The position numbers were made by a program, and so were the translations under genes. Shown here in pieces: positions 17,410-25,803 of a stretch of 32,983 bases of DNA. The first letter of the stretch is position 1. Each line of letters begins with the position of its first letter. This DNA comes from Galactobacter sp. Its GTDB lineage: Bacteria; Actinomycetota; Actinomycetes; Actinomycetales; Micrococcaceae. The notes beneath the pieces were generated by a model. It searched no databases and was not told where the DNA came from. It was given only the letters and a program-made list of their open reading frames with translations. The DNA lies in NCBI RefSeq assembly GCF_022712295.1, contig NZ_JALAGT010000019.1, forward strand, positions 1 to 32,983. Direction: 5' to 3'.

Positions 17410-18471
17410 CTACTTCTTGGAATCCTCCGGCAGATTCTTGTACACCGTGGCCATCTTGCCCTCCTTGATCCCTCGGCCCACTTCGGCGATGGCACCCTCG
17501 TCAGGCAGCACGATCGATGCGCCCCCGCTCGAGGTGCCGGTGCCGGCGGTGGGCAAGGTGAAGCTATGGATGTCCCCGGATCTCAATGAGGTCATCTGCC
17601 CGGCCAGGCCGGCCAGGTACGAGGCGTCTCCAAGTTCGTCATCGATGGTGACGTAGGGCAGCACCTGTTCTGCCAGGTTCAGGATCTTGTTGGGGTTGGA
17701 GAGCACTTCCGGACTCAGGGTTTTCTTGAAGATCGCCTTCAGGAATTGCTGCTGGTTACGCACGCGCTGGTAGTCACCGTCGACGAAGGCGTGACGTTCG
17801 CGCACCCAGCGCAGGGCCCGGTTGCCCTTGACGCTGATGGTGCCCTTCTTGTAGCAGGTCGGCGGATTGCTCTTGTACGCGCAGAAATCAACCGGGTTGT
17901 TGACCTTGACGCCCCCGATCGCATTCGTCAGGCCTCGGAATCCGTCGAAGTCCACGGCGACGAAGTGATCGATCTTGGCGCCCAACTTGCTTTCCAAGGT
18001 CTGTGCCAGCAGTGGCACGCCGCCATATTGCATGGCTGCGTTGAGCTTGGCCTCTCCATGTCCCGGGATGTCCACCCACAGGTCTCTCATGATGGACATG
18101 ATGTAGACGCCGGAGCGATCTGCGGGAATATGAACCCACATCATGGAGTCGGAACGCTGGTCCCCACTCTTGTCGGTGAAGCTCAGTTTCTCTCCCGACT
18201 GTGACTTGTCAGCACCGAGCAGGAGGATGTTCATCGACTCGTCACCCGGATCCTTGGTGGGCTGGTCCGAATACGATGGGAGGACGTCTGCCTTGTTCAC
18301 GTGGTTGGCGGAGTTCAGTCCGGTCAGCAGTCTGTCTGCGTATGTACTTCCTACGGCCAGCACGCACACCAGAGCCATCGCCACCGAGAGCAAGACGGTC
18401 CGTCCCACCCGGCGGGGCTTTCGATGCATTCGGCGGGGCACGTACTCCGTGCTCGCAGACTGACTGCTCAT
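17410..18471 (-). CDS. LytR-CpsA-Psr (LCP) family cell wall ligase
   Basis: LCP proteins attach teichoic acid and other glycopolymers from undecaprenyl carriers to peptidoglycan outside the membrane. The 353-residue product has a basic cytoplasmic N-terminus, one membrane anchor at about 25-45, then the LCP domain. Motifs include NILLLGADKS (81-90), QRSDSMMW (105-112), SIMRDLWVDIPGHGEAKLNA (126-145) and RERHAFVDGDYQRVRNQQQ (224-242), whose arginines and aspartates form the lipid-phosphate site. The frame is open from 18492, but ATG 18471 follows AAGGAG by five bases. Its place beside tagGH fits the role of TagTUV in anchoring the polymer. Confidence 0.92.
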   Translation of the reverse strand: MSSQSASTEYVPRRMHRKPRRVGRTVLLSVAMALVCVLAVGSTYADRLLTGLNSANHVNKADVLPSYSDQPTKDPGDESMNILLLGADKSQSGEKLSFTDKSGDQRSDSMMWVHIPADRSGVYIMSIMRDLWVDIPGHGEAKLNAAMQYGGVPLLAQTLESKLGAKIDHFVAVDFDGFRGLTNAIGGVKVNNPVDFCAYKSNPPTCYKKGTISVKGNRALRWVRERHAFVDGDYQRVRNQQQFLKAIFKKTLSPEVLSNPNKILNLAEQVLPYVTIDDELGDASYLAGLAGQMTSLRSGDIHSFTLPTAGTGTSSGGASIVLPDEGAIAEVGRGIKEGKMATVYKNLPEDSKK

Positions 18472-18604
18472 AGAAGCTCCTTGGACATGCAAAAGCCACC
18501 TGGACGGCGGCGTGACTTGGTCCAGAGTACCGAACCACCCCTGAAAGGCCGCTGATAATCGCTCGCCAGCCGGAGCCGGGAACGCTCGCCTACATCCTGC
18601 TGGA
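18472..18604. other. Intergenic region upstream of the LCP gene with an 8-bp direct repeat
   Basis: CGCTCGCC occurs at 18560-18567 and again at 18583-18590, a 23-bp period. A possible promoter for the LCP gene must lie here if it is not read from coaD; no clear -35/-10 pair was found. AAGGAG for the LCP gene lies at the region's low-coordinate end. Confidence 0.35.
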
Positions 18605-19069
18605 TCAACTCAGCCGCGAGATGACGGCCTTCGGAACAAAGGCAGAAATGTCGCCGCCCAGGCCGGCAACCTGCTTGATCAGGCTGGAGGACACCTGCGC
18701 GTAGGCACCGTCACCCTGCAGGTAGATGGTTTCGACACCGGTCAGATGCCGGTTCATGGCCGCCATCGGGGATTCGAACTCGAAATCCGCGGAACTACGT
18801 AGCCCCTTCAGGATGGCATCGGCATTGAGGCTCTTGACGTAGGTTGCCAGGAGCCCGTTCCCCATGGGCGCCACGGTGATACCCGAGAAACCGGCCACGG
18901 ATTCCCGGACCATCTCCACCCGCTCGTCCTCGGAGAAGCGATAGGACTTGTCCGGGTTGGTGGACACTGCGACGACCACTTCATCGAAGAGGACGGCTGC
19001 CCGCATGATGATCTCGAGGTGACCTTTGTGGACCGGATCGAAGGAGCCTGGGCAAACTACGCGTCGCAT
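18605..19069 (-). CDS. coaD: Pantetheine-phosphate adenylyltransferase (CoaD)
   Basis: CoaD catalyses the fourth step of CoA synthesis, joining 4'-phosphopantetheine and ATP to form dephospho-CoA. The 154-residue protein begins RRVVCPGSFDPVHKGHLEII, in which HKGH is the nucleotidyltransferase HxGH motif. GLRSSADFEFE and the late VSSSLIKQVA (the family's ISSTxIR element) are also present. The length is close to the usual 160. It has been separated from rsmD by two plus-strand genes and from yceD by the teichoic acid locus, whereas these genes are adjacent or close in many actinobacteria. Confidence 0.96.
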   Translation of the reverse strand: MRRVVCPGSFDPVHKGHLEIIMRAAVLFDEVVVAVSTNPDKSYRFSEDERVEMVRESVAGFSGITVAPMGNGLLATYVKSLNADAILKGLRSSADFEFESPMAAMNRHLTGVETIYLQGDGAYAQVSSSLIKQVAGLGGDISAFVPKAVISRLS

Positions 19070-19176
19070 AACGCCACCCTACCCAGGAGAGACCAGAGAA
19101 ATCTCGTTCAACGCGGACAAAGTCTGCGCGTAGTAATAACTGTTGGTCATCGGCGTTCAGCACCCGACGCGCCACA

Positions 19177-20481
19177 ATGGGTGTCGTGAGTTCTCTTCCG
19201 CATATCGATCTGTCCGCCGATCCCTGGATCCGTGCCGCGCAAGGCGCCAGGCTCCTCAAGGCCGACGGCACGGCCGCTCCCACCATCTTCGAGGAGATGA
19301 CGGCCGCAGCGAACCGCACCGGCGCGCTCAATCTGGGACAGGGTTTCCCGGACACGGACGGCCCGGAGGACATGATCCGGTTCGCGGCCGAGACCATGCT
19401 GCAAACACCGTCCCCGGGCTCCGCGAGCCCACATCAATATGCACCGGGTTCTGGTCATGCCGTTCTGAGAACAGCGATCTGTGAGCACCAGCGCCGCTTC
19501 TACGGGGTGGAGCTCGACCCGGACACTCAGGTGGTCGTCACCACCGGCGCAACGGAGGCCATCGCCGCGACGCTGTTGGCCTTGTGCACGCCCGGCTCCA
19601 ACGTGGTGGTGTTGGAACCGTTCTACGACTCCTACGGCGCCATCGCATCCTTGGCCGGCGCGCAGCTGCATCCCGTCCCGCTCCTGGCCCCGGACTTCCA
19701 ACCGGATCCCGAAGCCCTGCGTGCAGCGGTGGACCGGGACACTGCCGTCATCATCGTCAACGACCCTCACAACCCCACAGGGACCAGGTTTTCTGACGCC
19801 ACACGCCAACTCATCGTCGACCTGGCCAGGGACAACGATGCCGTGATCCTGGCGGACGAGGTCTACGAACACCTGGTCTTCAGCGGCCGTCACCGCCCCA
19901 TCGCGTGCCTGCCGGGTGCCGCTGAGCGCACCATCACGGCCTCGTCCGCGGGGAAGACCTTCTCCCTGACGGGGTGGAAGGTGGGGTGGGCCACCGGCCC
20001 GGCCGAGCTGATCACCGCGGTCCGCTCGGTGAAACAGTTCCTGACCTACTCGTCGGGGCCGGTGTATCAGTCCGCGGTGGCCCGCGGGTTGGGGTACCCG
20101 GACGAGTTCTTCTCCTCCCGCGCTGCCGATCTGGGGCGTCGGTCGGAGCTGTTGTCCGAGGGCCTGCAAGCCACTGGCGCACGCGTGTTCCGCCCGCAGG
20201 GCGGCTACTTCGTGGTGGCAGACCTCGCGCCTCTCGGCATCGCGGATGCCACGGCGGCGGCCCGCCTGTTGCCGGAGGCCGTCGGTGTGGTCGGCATTCC
20301 GGTGGGGGTCTTCTGTGTGCCGGAGCACGAGCGGTCCTATTCGTCGCTGCTGCGTTTTGCACATTGCAAGCGCGACGACGTCATCTCGGCCGCCGCTGAG
20401 CGCCTCGCCGAGGGTCTCCCCCGCGTGGCCGACGCGCTGTCAGGCGCCCCGGCGGGCGACGGTGCCGGAGGCGCCGCATGA
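19177..20481 (+). CDS. Class I/II PLP-dependent aminotransferase
   Basis: This 434-residue aminotransferase has the fold type I pattern: NLGQGFPDTDGP near the N-terminus, VVTTGATEAI, NDPHNPTG, LADEVYEHLVF and the PLP lysine in SSAGKTFSLTGWKVGW (Lys260). It most resembles the methionine/kynurenine/N-succinyl-diaminopimelate aminotransferase group, and the exact substrate is not readable. The start is uncertain: ATG at 19177 or the nearby in-frame GTG at 19186, since no clear Shine-Dalgarno is seen. It is divergent from coaD and overlaps the next gene by 4 bp (ATGA), so the pair is likely co-translated. Confidence 0.85.
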   Translation: MGVVSSLPHIDLSADPWIRAAQGARLLKADGTAAPTIFEEMTAAANRTGALNLGQGFPDTDGPEDMIRFAAETMLQTPSPGSASPHQYAPGSGHAVLRTAICEHQRRFYGVELDPDTQVVVTTGATEAIAATLLALCTPGSNVVVLEPFYDSYGAIASLAGAQLHPVPLLAPDFQPDPEALRAAVDRDTAVIIVNDPHNPTGTRFSDATRQLIVDLARDNDAVILADEVYEHLVFSGRHRPIACLPGAAERTITASSAGKTFSLTGWKVGWATGPAELITAVRSVKQFLTYSSGPVYQSAVARGLGYPDEFFSSRAADLGRRSELLSEGLQATGARVFRPQGGYFVVADLAPLGIADATAAARLLPEAVGVVGIPVGVFCVPEHERSYSSLLRFAHCKRDDVISAAAERLAEGLPRVADALSGAPAGDGAGGAA

Positions 20482-21287
20482 CCGGGGACAGGCCGTCGGC
20501 CCTTGGGCCCCGCGTGCGTCTGCCCGCCTCAGGGACCGAGGCCGGCTGGGAACCGGACCCGTATCGGCCCGACGCCGTGGTCCTCACCGTGGGAGGTGCG
20601 GAACAATCGACGTTGGTCCCGGGATCGCCCACGACGTTGGTGTACGAGTACCTCCAAAGGGTCGCGAACATCCTGGACCTTGTCCCTGCGCTCTCCCACC
20701 ACACGCCGACGGAACCGGCGGCCATTGCGCACCTGGGTGGCGGCGCGCTGTCCCTGACCAGGCGACTCGAGGTCACCCACCCGGGCCTCAAACAGGTGGT
20801 CGTGGATCTTGACCAAGAGCTCATGGACTTCGTGACAAGCTCCTACCCGTTAGCGACACCGTCACTGACCAGGATCGTTGCAGGGGACGTGGAGCACGCG
20901 CTGGGTTCGGTCGAATCCGATGCGCCGTTCGCCGCGGTGGTCCTGGACATCGCCCTGGACCAGCACTCCCCCGCCAGGCTGCTCTCGGCCGACTACATGG
21001 GCAGGCTCCTGTCCCTGACTGGCCCGGACGGCGCCGTGCTCATCAACATCGGGGACGACGGCGGCCTGCCGGCCACCCGCACGATCGTGGCCGCCTGCCG
21101 ATCGCAGGGTGCATCCGTGTTCGTCACCGCTCCGAGCGACGTTCTCTCCGGCGATTACACGGGCAACGTGATCCTGGTGGCGTCGAGACATGCCTGGCCG
21201 TCGGAGCGGCTGGAGCAGGTGAAAGCCGCCGGCCCTCATCCCGCCTCGGTGTTCTCCGGAGCAGAGCTGGACTTCCTGGGTAGCTGA
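20478..21287 (+). CDS. Spermidine synthase-like SAM-binding protein
   Basis: The 269-residue protein has the Rossmann core of the spermidine synthase/methyltransferase superfamily: AHLGGGALSLTRRLEV (glycine loop), VVVDLDQELMDF (acidic residue after strand 2) and AAVVLDIALDQ (strand 4). It has no membrane segments. Family members of this kind are often annotated as spermidine synthase or fused-type proteins, but a real polyamine activity cannot be claimed. It overlaps the aminotransferase by 4 bp and converges on rsmD with only 7 bp between stops and no strong terminator. Confidence 0.75.
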   Translation: MTGDRPSALGPRVRLPASGTEAGWEPDPYRPDAVVLTVGGAEQSTLVPGSPTTLVYEYLQRVANILDLVPALSHHTPTEPAAIAHLGGGALSLTRRLEVTHPGLKQVVVDLDQELMDFVTSSYPLATPSLTRIVAGDVEHALGSVESDAPFAAVVLDIALDQHSPARLLSADYMGRLLSLTGPDGAVLINIGDDGGLPATRTIVAACRSQGASVFVTAPSDVLSGDYTGNVILVASRHAWPSERLEQVKAAGPHPASVFSGAELDFLGS

Positions 21288-21294
21288 TCCCCCG

Positions 21295-21876
21295 CTAGCC
21301 GGCCGAGGGGTCTTCCTCCACCGGGATCTCGTAGAACCAGAGCGTGGTCTCCCCGTATCCGCGTTCCTTCAGCGCGTGCCAGCGAGCCGGCACGGTGGGC
21401 TGCGGTGAGCGTGAGGAGCGTTCCACCACGATGACCGCGTCCGGAGCCAGGTGTGGGTCCAGGTTGGTCAGGGTCTCCGCGAGGGCCTCCTCGCTCAAGG
21501 GGTAGGGCGGGTCAAGGAAGGCGAGCGTGACGTCCGGCCCCGAATAGGTGCTCAGGAACGCATTCACGGACCTCCTACTCACCTCCACCCTGGTGCGTTG
21601 CGTGGACACCAAGGAGGCGTTGGCCTTGAGCGCCCTTTGCGCCGCGTTTGCCTGGTCAACGAGGGTTGCCGTGGTGGCACCGCGACTGACGGCTTCCACG
21701 CCAAGCGCGCCGGAACCTGCATAGAGGTCGAGGACCACTGCGTCGCGGAGGACGTCCCAACTCTCGAGCCTGGAGAAGAGGGCCTCTTTGACCCGATCGG
21801 TGGTGGGGCGGGTGGCGTCCGTGGGGACGGGTGTGAGGCGTTGGCCGCCTGCGGTGCCAGCGATGATGCGGCTCAT
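21295..21876 (-). CDS. rsmD: 16S rRNA (guanine966-N2)-methyltransferase RsmD
   Basis: RsmD methylates G966 of 16S rRNA using SAM. The 193-residue protein begins SRIIAGTAGGQRLTPVP. It has RPTTDRVKEALFS, the SAM-binding VLDLYAGSGALGVEAVSRGA and the catalytic DPPYPL motif, all diagnostic of this family. It lies 9 bp after recG and so probably belongs to the DAK-recG-rsmD operon. Confidence 0.95.
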   Translation of the reverse strand: MSRIIAGTAGGQRLTPVPTDATRPTTDRVKEALFSRLESWDVLRDAVVLDLYAGSGALGVEAVSRGATTATLVDQANAAQRALKANASLVSTQRTRVEVSRRSVNAFLSTYSGPDVTLAFLDPPYPLSEEALAETLTNLDPHLAPDAVIVVERSSRSPQPTVPARWHALKERGYGETTLWFYEIPVEEDPSAG

Positions 21877-21885
21877 CCTGTCTCG

Positions 21886-24132
21886 TCAGCCCCTTTCCAG
21901 ATAGGCGTCGTCGGTGCCCAGTTCATCCAGGCGAGAGTCAACGGCTGCGGCGAGGGTGGGATGGTCGTCGCGCCAGCCGGGTGTCACGACCTCCGCCGCG
22001 TCCTCACGGGCGGCCTGAATCAGCTTGGCGTCTCGCATCACCCGCAGGTGTTTCAGCGTGGAGCGGCCGCCGGATTGCATGGCGCCAAGGATGTCACCCT
22101 CCCGCCTGGTCTGGAGGTCCTTCTCCGCCAGGACGAAGCCGTCGCGGGTGGCGGCCACGGCCTCGAGTCGTTCCACGGCCGGGTGATCGTGGTCGAGGTC
22201 GGTGACCAGCAGGCAGGTTCCGGGCAGCGACCCTCGCCCGATGCGCCCACGGAGCTGGTGCAGCTGGGAGATACCGAAGGCATCTGCGTCGATGATGGCC
22301 ATGACGGTCGCGTTGGGGACGTCCACGCCCACCTCCACCACGGTGGTGGCCAGCAGGATCTGTGTGCTCCCGTTCTCGAAGGCGGCCATCGCCGCAGCCT
22401 TCTCGTCCGCAGGCATTCTCCCATGGAGGGTGCCGATGGAGATGCCCTGCAGGGCAGGATGGTCGCGGAGGACGGTCTCCATGGTCTCCAGTGGAGTCCT
22501 GCGCGGTTCGTGGGCCTCCGATACGCCGGTGTCCGACGCCGTGAGGGCCGGCTCCGGAGCGTCATCCTCTTCTGCCTCGTCCTCACTGATCCGGGGCACC
22601 ACCACGTAGACCTGGTGCCCCGCCTGCGCCTCGTCCCGTAGCAGCGCGAAGAGCCGGTCCCTCCACGCCGGTAACTGCAGGGGCACCACGAAGGTCCTCA
22701 CCTCTGCGCGGTTTCCCGGCAGGCCCTTGAGGGTGGCGACCTCCACGTCACCGAAGACGGTCATGGCGACGGTGCGCGGGATCGGGGTGGCGGTCATGAC
22801 CAGCAGGTGTGGGGTGGGACCGTCCCCCGACCGCAGCTTGTCCCGCTGCTCCACACCGAAGCGATGCTGTTCGTCCACCACGACGAGGCCGAGGTCGGCG
22901 AAGATCACGTTGTCCGAGAGCAGCGCATGTGTGCCCACCACGATCCCGGCCTCGCCGCTGGCGGCCTTCAGCAGCACGTTCTTGCGCTGGGCGGCGGGCA
23001 GCGAGCCGGTCAGCAGTTCCACCTGCGTGCCGTTCTCGTTCCCGCCCAGCATTCCGCCCTGCGCCAGATCGCCCAGCAGGGAACGCAGCGTAGCGGCGTG
23101 CTGAGCGGCCAGCACCTCGGTGGGGGCCAGCATGGCTGCCTGACCACCGGCGTCGAGCACCTGCAACATGGCCCGCAGGGCCACGAGCGTCTTGCCGGAG
23201 CCGACCTCGCCTTGTACCAGCACGTTCATGGGGTGTGGCGTGGCCAATCCTCGCTCCAGGCGAGTGCCAACCTCCACTTGGCCCTCGGTGAGGGTGAAGG
23301 GTAACCGGGAGTCGAAGGTGTCCAGCATCCCTCCAGAAGTTCGAGGACGTGGCGTCGCTGACCGCTCCGCGTTCGCCAGCCTGCGCTCCGCCAACACCAC
23401 CTGCAGCTGGAACGCCTCGTCGTAGGCGAACCGCCGCCGCGCGGCGTATCCCTCGGCCACAGTGGCAGGACGGTGCACCGACTCGAGGGCCTGCACCAAT
23501 CCCGGGAGTCCTCGGGCGCTACGGATGTCCGCAGGCACGGCGTCGGGGAAGGCCCCCACCGTGACGCTGTCGAGGACGGTGGCGATGGTCCTGCGCAGGC
23601 GCACCTGGGAGAGCTTCCCGGAGCTGGGATACACCGGGAAGGGACGGGCCTCGGCTTCGTCGTCCTGACCGAGCAACGTGTACTCCGGATGCGTCAACTG
23701 CGTGTGTCCCCGGTAGGAATCCACCACGCCCGAGAACACGGCGCGGGTTCCGGGCAGCAGGTCCTTGGCGGCCTGATAGCCGTTGAAGAACGTCATCCGC
23801 AGGCGGCCCTGGGACGGGGCTTCGTCCACGACCTCCACCTCCAGCAGAAAACCCCGCCGAGAATGCATACGTCGCTGAGAGGCATGCACCACGGTCGCCA
23901 CGACCGTGACGTCCTCCCCATAGGGCAACTCGACGATGGGCGTGATCTCCCCGACGTCCACATAGCGTCTGGGCAGATGGTCAAGCAGCTCCCCCACCGT
24001 GGTGTAGTCGAAGGCCTGCTGAATCACCTTGGCGCTCTTGGAGCCGATGACGCGCGTCAGGTCCGTCTCGGGTCCCACGGCCGTGGGATCGGTGACGCGA
24101 GGCGCGCCCGGCCGGGAACCGGCGCCCGTCAA
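21886..24132 (-). CDS. recG: ATP-dependent DNA helicase RecG
   Basis: RecG remodels stalled forks and branched DNA. The protein of about 748 residues has an N-terminal wedge domain (VTVVATVVHASQ and RLRMTFFNGYQ) followed by helicase motifs: GEVGSGKTLVALRAM (I), VVVDEQHRFGVEQR (II, DEQH), MTATPIPRT (III) and QLRGRIGRG (VI). A variable acidic insert sits between the helicase halves. The frame is open upstream to 24273, but that part overlaps the DAK gene. TTG at 24132, preceded by GGGAG and overlapping the DAK stop as TTGA, is the most likely start; a later GTG is possible. Confidence 0.93.
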   Translation of the reverse strand: MTGAGSRPGAPRVTDPTAVGPETDLTRVIGSKSAKVIQQAFDYTTVGELLDHLPRRYVDVGEITPIVELPYGEDVTVVATVVHASQRRMHSRRGFLLEVEVVDEAPSQGRLRMTFFNGYQAAKDLLPGTRAVFSGVVDSYRGHTQLTHPEYTLLGQDDEAEARPFPVYPSSGKLSQVRLRRTIATVLDSVTVGAFPDAVPADIRSARGLPGLVQALESVHRPATVAEGYAARRRFAYDEAFQLQVVLAERRLANAERSATPRPRTSGGMLDTFDSRLPFTLTEGQVEVGTRLERGLATPHPMNVLVQGEVGSGKTLVALRAMLQVLDAGGQAAMLAPTEVLAAQHAATLRSLLGDLAQGGMLGGNENGTQVELLTGSLPAAQRKNVLLKAASGEAGIVVGTHALLSDNVIFADLGLVVVDEQHRFGVEQRDKLRSGDGPTPHLLVMTATPIPRTVAMTVFGDVEVATLKGLPGNRAEVRTFVVPLQLPAWRDRLFALLRDEAQAGHQVYVVVPRISEDEAEEDDAPEPALTASDTGVSEAHEPRRTPLETMETVLRDHPALQGISIGTLHGRMPADEKAAAMAAFENGSTQILLATTVVEVGVDVPNATVMAIIDADAFGISQLHQLRGRIGRGSLPGTCLLVTDLDHDHPAVERLEAVAATRDGFVLAEKDLQTRREGDILGAMQSGGRSTLKHLRVMRDAKLIQAAREDAAEVVTPGWRDDHPTLAAAVDSRLDELGTDDAYLERG

Positions 24133-25184
24133 GAATCGCTCCCGTTCGTGGACGCCGAGGCATCGCCATGGTCGTGGCTGAGGGAGGTGATGCTGATGGC
24201 GGTGGGTTCTCCCTGCGACCGGACGGCGTTCAACGCCACCTCCGCGTCGGGGACGTGCACGTGGACGCGCCATACGAATTCAGAACCAGCATGGTCCTCC
24301 CCCGCAGTGGATTCCGTTCGAGGCAGTGGTGTCATCAAGACCGAGTCACCCACCGAATCGAGTTCCGCGCGCAACGTGGCGGCCGCCAGGGGTTCCATGG
24401 AGACGGTACACATCACCTCGACACCTTCGGCCTGTTCTGCTGCCTCACTGATGTCCGGGGCGTCGACGGCATATCCGGGAAGTGCATCGTAGAAGTCCTC
24501 GTCCAGGGGCGTCCCCATGACGGCACAGACCAGGGACTCCAGAACCAGATGCATGCCGACGGCTCCTGCGTCCACAACGCGGGCCTCTTGAACCGAGGCG
24601 AGCTGGTGCCGGGTCTGCGACACACCCTCCGCCGATGCCGTCAGCATTGCCGTGAACACCTTCGACAGGACCTGCCGTGCCGGTTCATCCGGAGTGCACA
24701 TTGACGCGCTGCCGCCGGCGGCCCGCGCGGCAAGGGAAAGCGTGGAGAGCAAGGTACCCTCCACGGGTTCGGACAAGGCCGACCAGGCCCTCACCCGAGC
24801 GACGTCGATGGCCCGGGCCACCACCGGACCGGTGAGATTGGTGACACCCTCCAAGCCCTCTGCGAAACCACACAGCGCCACAGCGAGCAGGGTGCCGGAG
24901 TTGCCTTGAGCCGATTCAAGTCCGGTTCGGGCCGCTGCGCCCAGAACATGGCCAAGGTCCGCCGTCCCACCCCGGACCGCAGGGACATCGCGCAGCGCCT
25001 GCTGGATGGAGCGCGCCGTACGGTACAGATTGGACCCCGTGTCGCCGTCTGCGACGGGGAAGACATTGATCGCGTTGAGACGGTCGGAGTGATTTCCCAG
25101 CGCCGATACGGCCAGATCCAACCAGCCCCGCAGAGCGGCTTCGCCGGTACTGGGACGGGAGGTGGTCTCTGAGTCTGTACTCAT
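24129..25184 (-). CDS. DAK2/DhaL-domain protein, fatty acid kinase (FakA)-like
   Basis: This 351-residue protein has an N-terminal DhaL/DAK2 domain with NAINVFPVADGDTGSNL (the Asp-rich ADP-Mg site) and AQGNSGTLLAVALCG. VDAGAVGMHLVLESL follows near the middle, as in FakA. FakA proteins activate fatty acids as acyl phosphates with a DegV-type FakB partner. This one is shorter than the roughly 550 residues of S. aureus FakA, so its C-terminal domain is reduced. The frame runs up to 25637, but ATG 25184 matches the family start and avoids overlap with the opposite DUF3515 gene. It is couple-translated with recG (TTGA). Confidence 0.85.
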   Translation of the reverse strand: MSTDSETTSRPSTGEAALRGWLDLAVSALGNHSDRLNAINVFPVADGDTGSNLYRTARSIQQALRDVPAVRGGTADLGHVLGAAARTGLESAQGNSGTLLAVALCGFAEGLEGVTNLTGPVVARAIDVARVRAWSALSEPVEGTLLSTLSLAARAAGGSASMCTPDEPARQVLSKVFTAMLTASAEGVSQTRHQLASVQEARVVDAGAVGMHLVLESLVCAVMGTPLDEDFYDALPGYAVDAPDISEAAEQAEGVEVMCTVSMEPLAAATLRAELDSVGDSVLMTPLPRTESTAGEDHAGSEFVWRVHVHVPDAEVALNAVRSQGEPTAISITSLSHDHGDASASTNGSDS

Positions 25185-25236
25185 GGCTGGTCCGCGACCC
25201 CTAGCTTGTTCTGACTTAGCGTGCATGCCGCTCCCC

Positions 25237-25284
25237 AGTCTAGGTCCGTCCGTAGGTGGGCCCGAAGAGGCTAGGCTGGCAGAT
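25237..25284. promoter_or_regulatory. Divergent promoter region: DAK-recG operon and leaderless DUF3515
   Basis: On plus, TAGGCT (25272-25277) ends 7 bases before the DUF3515 ATG, the geometry of a leaderless transcript, and no Shine-Dalgarno is present. On minus, TAGACT (25242-25237) could be the -10 of the DAK-recG-rsmD operon; its -35 is weak. The two would lie close together and could interfere. Confidence 0.4.
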
Positions 25285-25803
25285 ATGCGTGTCAGTTCTC
25301 CGTGGGCCCCTGCCAAACCTCGTAGTGCCGTTCGCGGCGGGTTCAGGGCGCGCAGCGTGGCGGCTCTTGGCACGCTCGCTGTCGTGACACCCGTGCTGGC
25401 CGCCTGCACTTCGGCGGAAACCGTACAGCCCGCCCCGTCCGCCACGGATCCAGGGTGCGCGCAGGTCATGCTGGACCTCCCCAAGGAACTGGATGGCTTG
25501 GAGAAACGCACCACCCCCAGCCAGGCCACCGCTGCGTGGGGTGCCCCTGCTCGCATCATCCTGCGCTGTGGCACCAAGGATCGCGGTCCCACCTCGGATC
25601 CGTGCACCACCGTGGGCGAGGTCGACTGGGTCTCCACCGAGGAATCCGAGACGAAGTGGCGGATGACCGCCTATGGCCGTGTCCCCGGTATCGAGGTCAA
25701 CCTCGACACCGAGCATGTGTCCAGTTCCAACGTGGCCGAGGCTCTGGCCGAGGCCGTGAAGAACGTCCCTGCTGAGAAGAAGTGCCAGGAGGCACCCCGA
25801 TAA
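25285..25803 (+). CDS. DUF3515 family lipoprotein
   Basis: This 172-residue exported protein has Arg-rich residues, a hydrophobic stretch and the lipobox VLAAC, so it is predicted to be lipid-anchored outside the membrane. DUF3515 proteins are common in actinobacteria next to ddl; their function is unknown. Cysteines in RCGTKD, SDPCTT and KKCQEAPR could form disulfides. ATG 25285 is chosen over upstream starts because the signal sequence begins there. Its stop abuts the ddl stop on the other strand. Confidence 0.85.
   Translation: MRVSSPWAPAKPRSAVRGGFRARSVAALGTLAVVTPVLAACTSAETVQPAPSATDPGCAQVMLDLPKELDGLEKRTTPSQATAAWGAPARIILRCGTKDRGPTSDPCTTVGEVDWVSTEESETKWRMTAYGRVPGIEVNLDTEHVSSSNVAEALAEAVKNVPAEKKCQEAPR

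Noticed and set aside
21281..21310. GC-rich inverted sequence between rsmD and the spermidine-synthase-like gene
   Set aside because: Only about four pairs with a long loop; too weak to call a terminator.
21451..22641. 396-residue plus-strand frame across rsmD and recG
   Set aside because: Antisense to two real genes and has no recognisable motif.
24129..25637. Long 502-residue version of the DAK protein
   Set aside because: The upstream part is antisense to the DUF3515 gene; the family start is ATG 25184.
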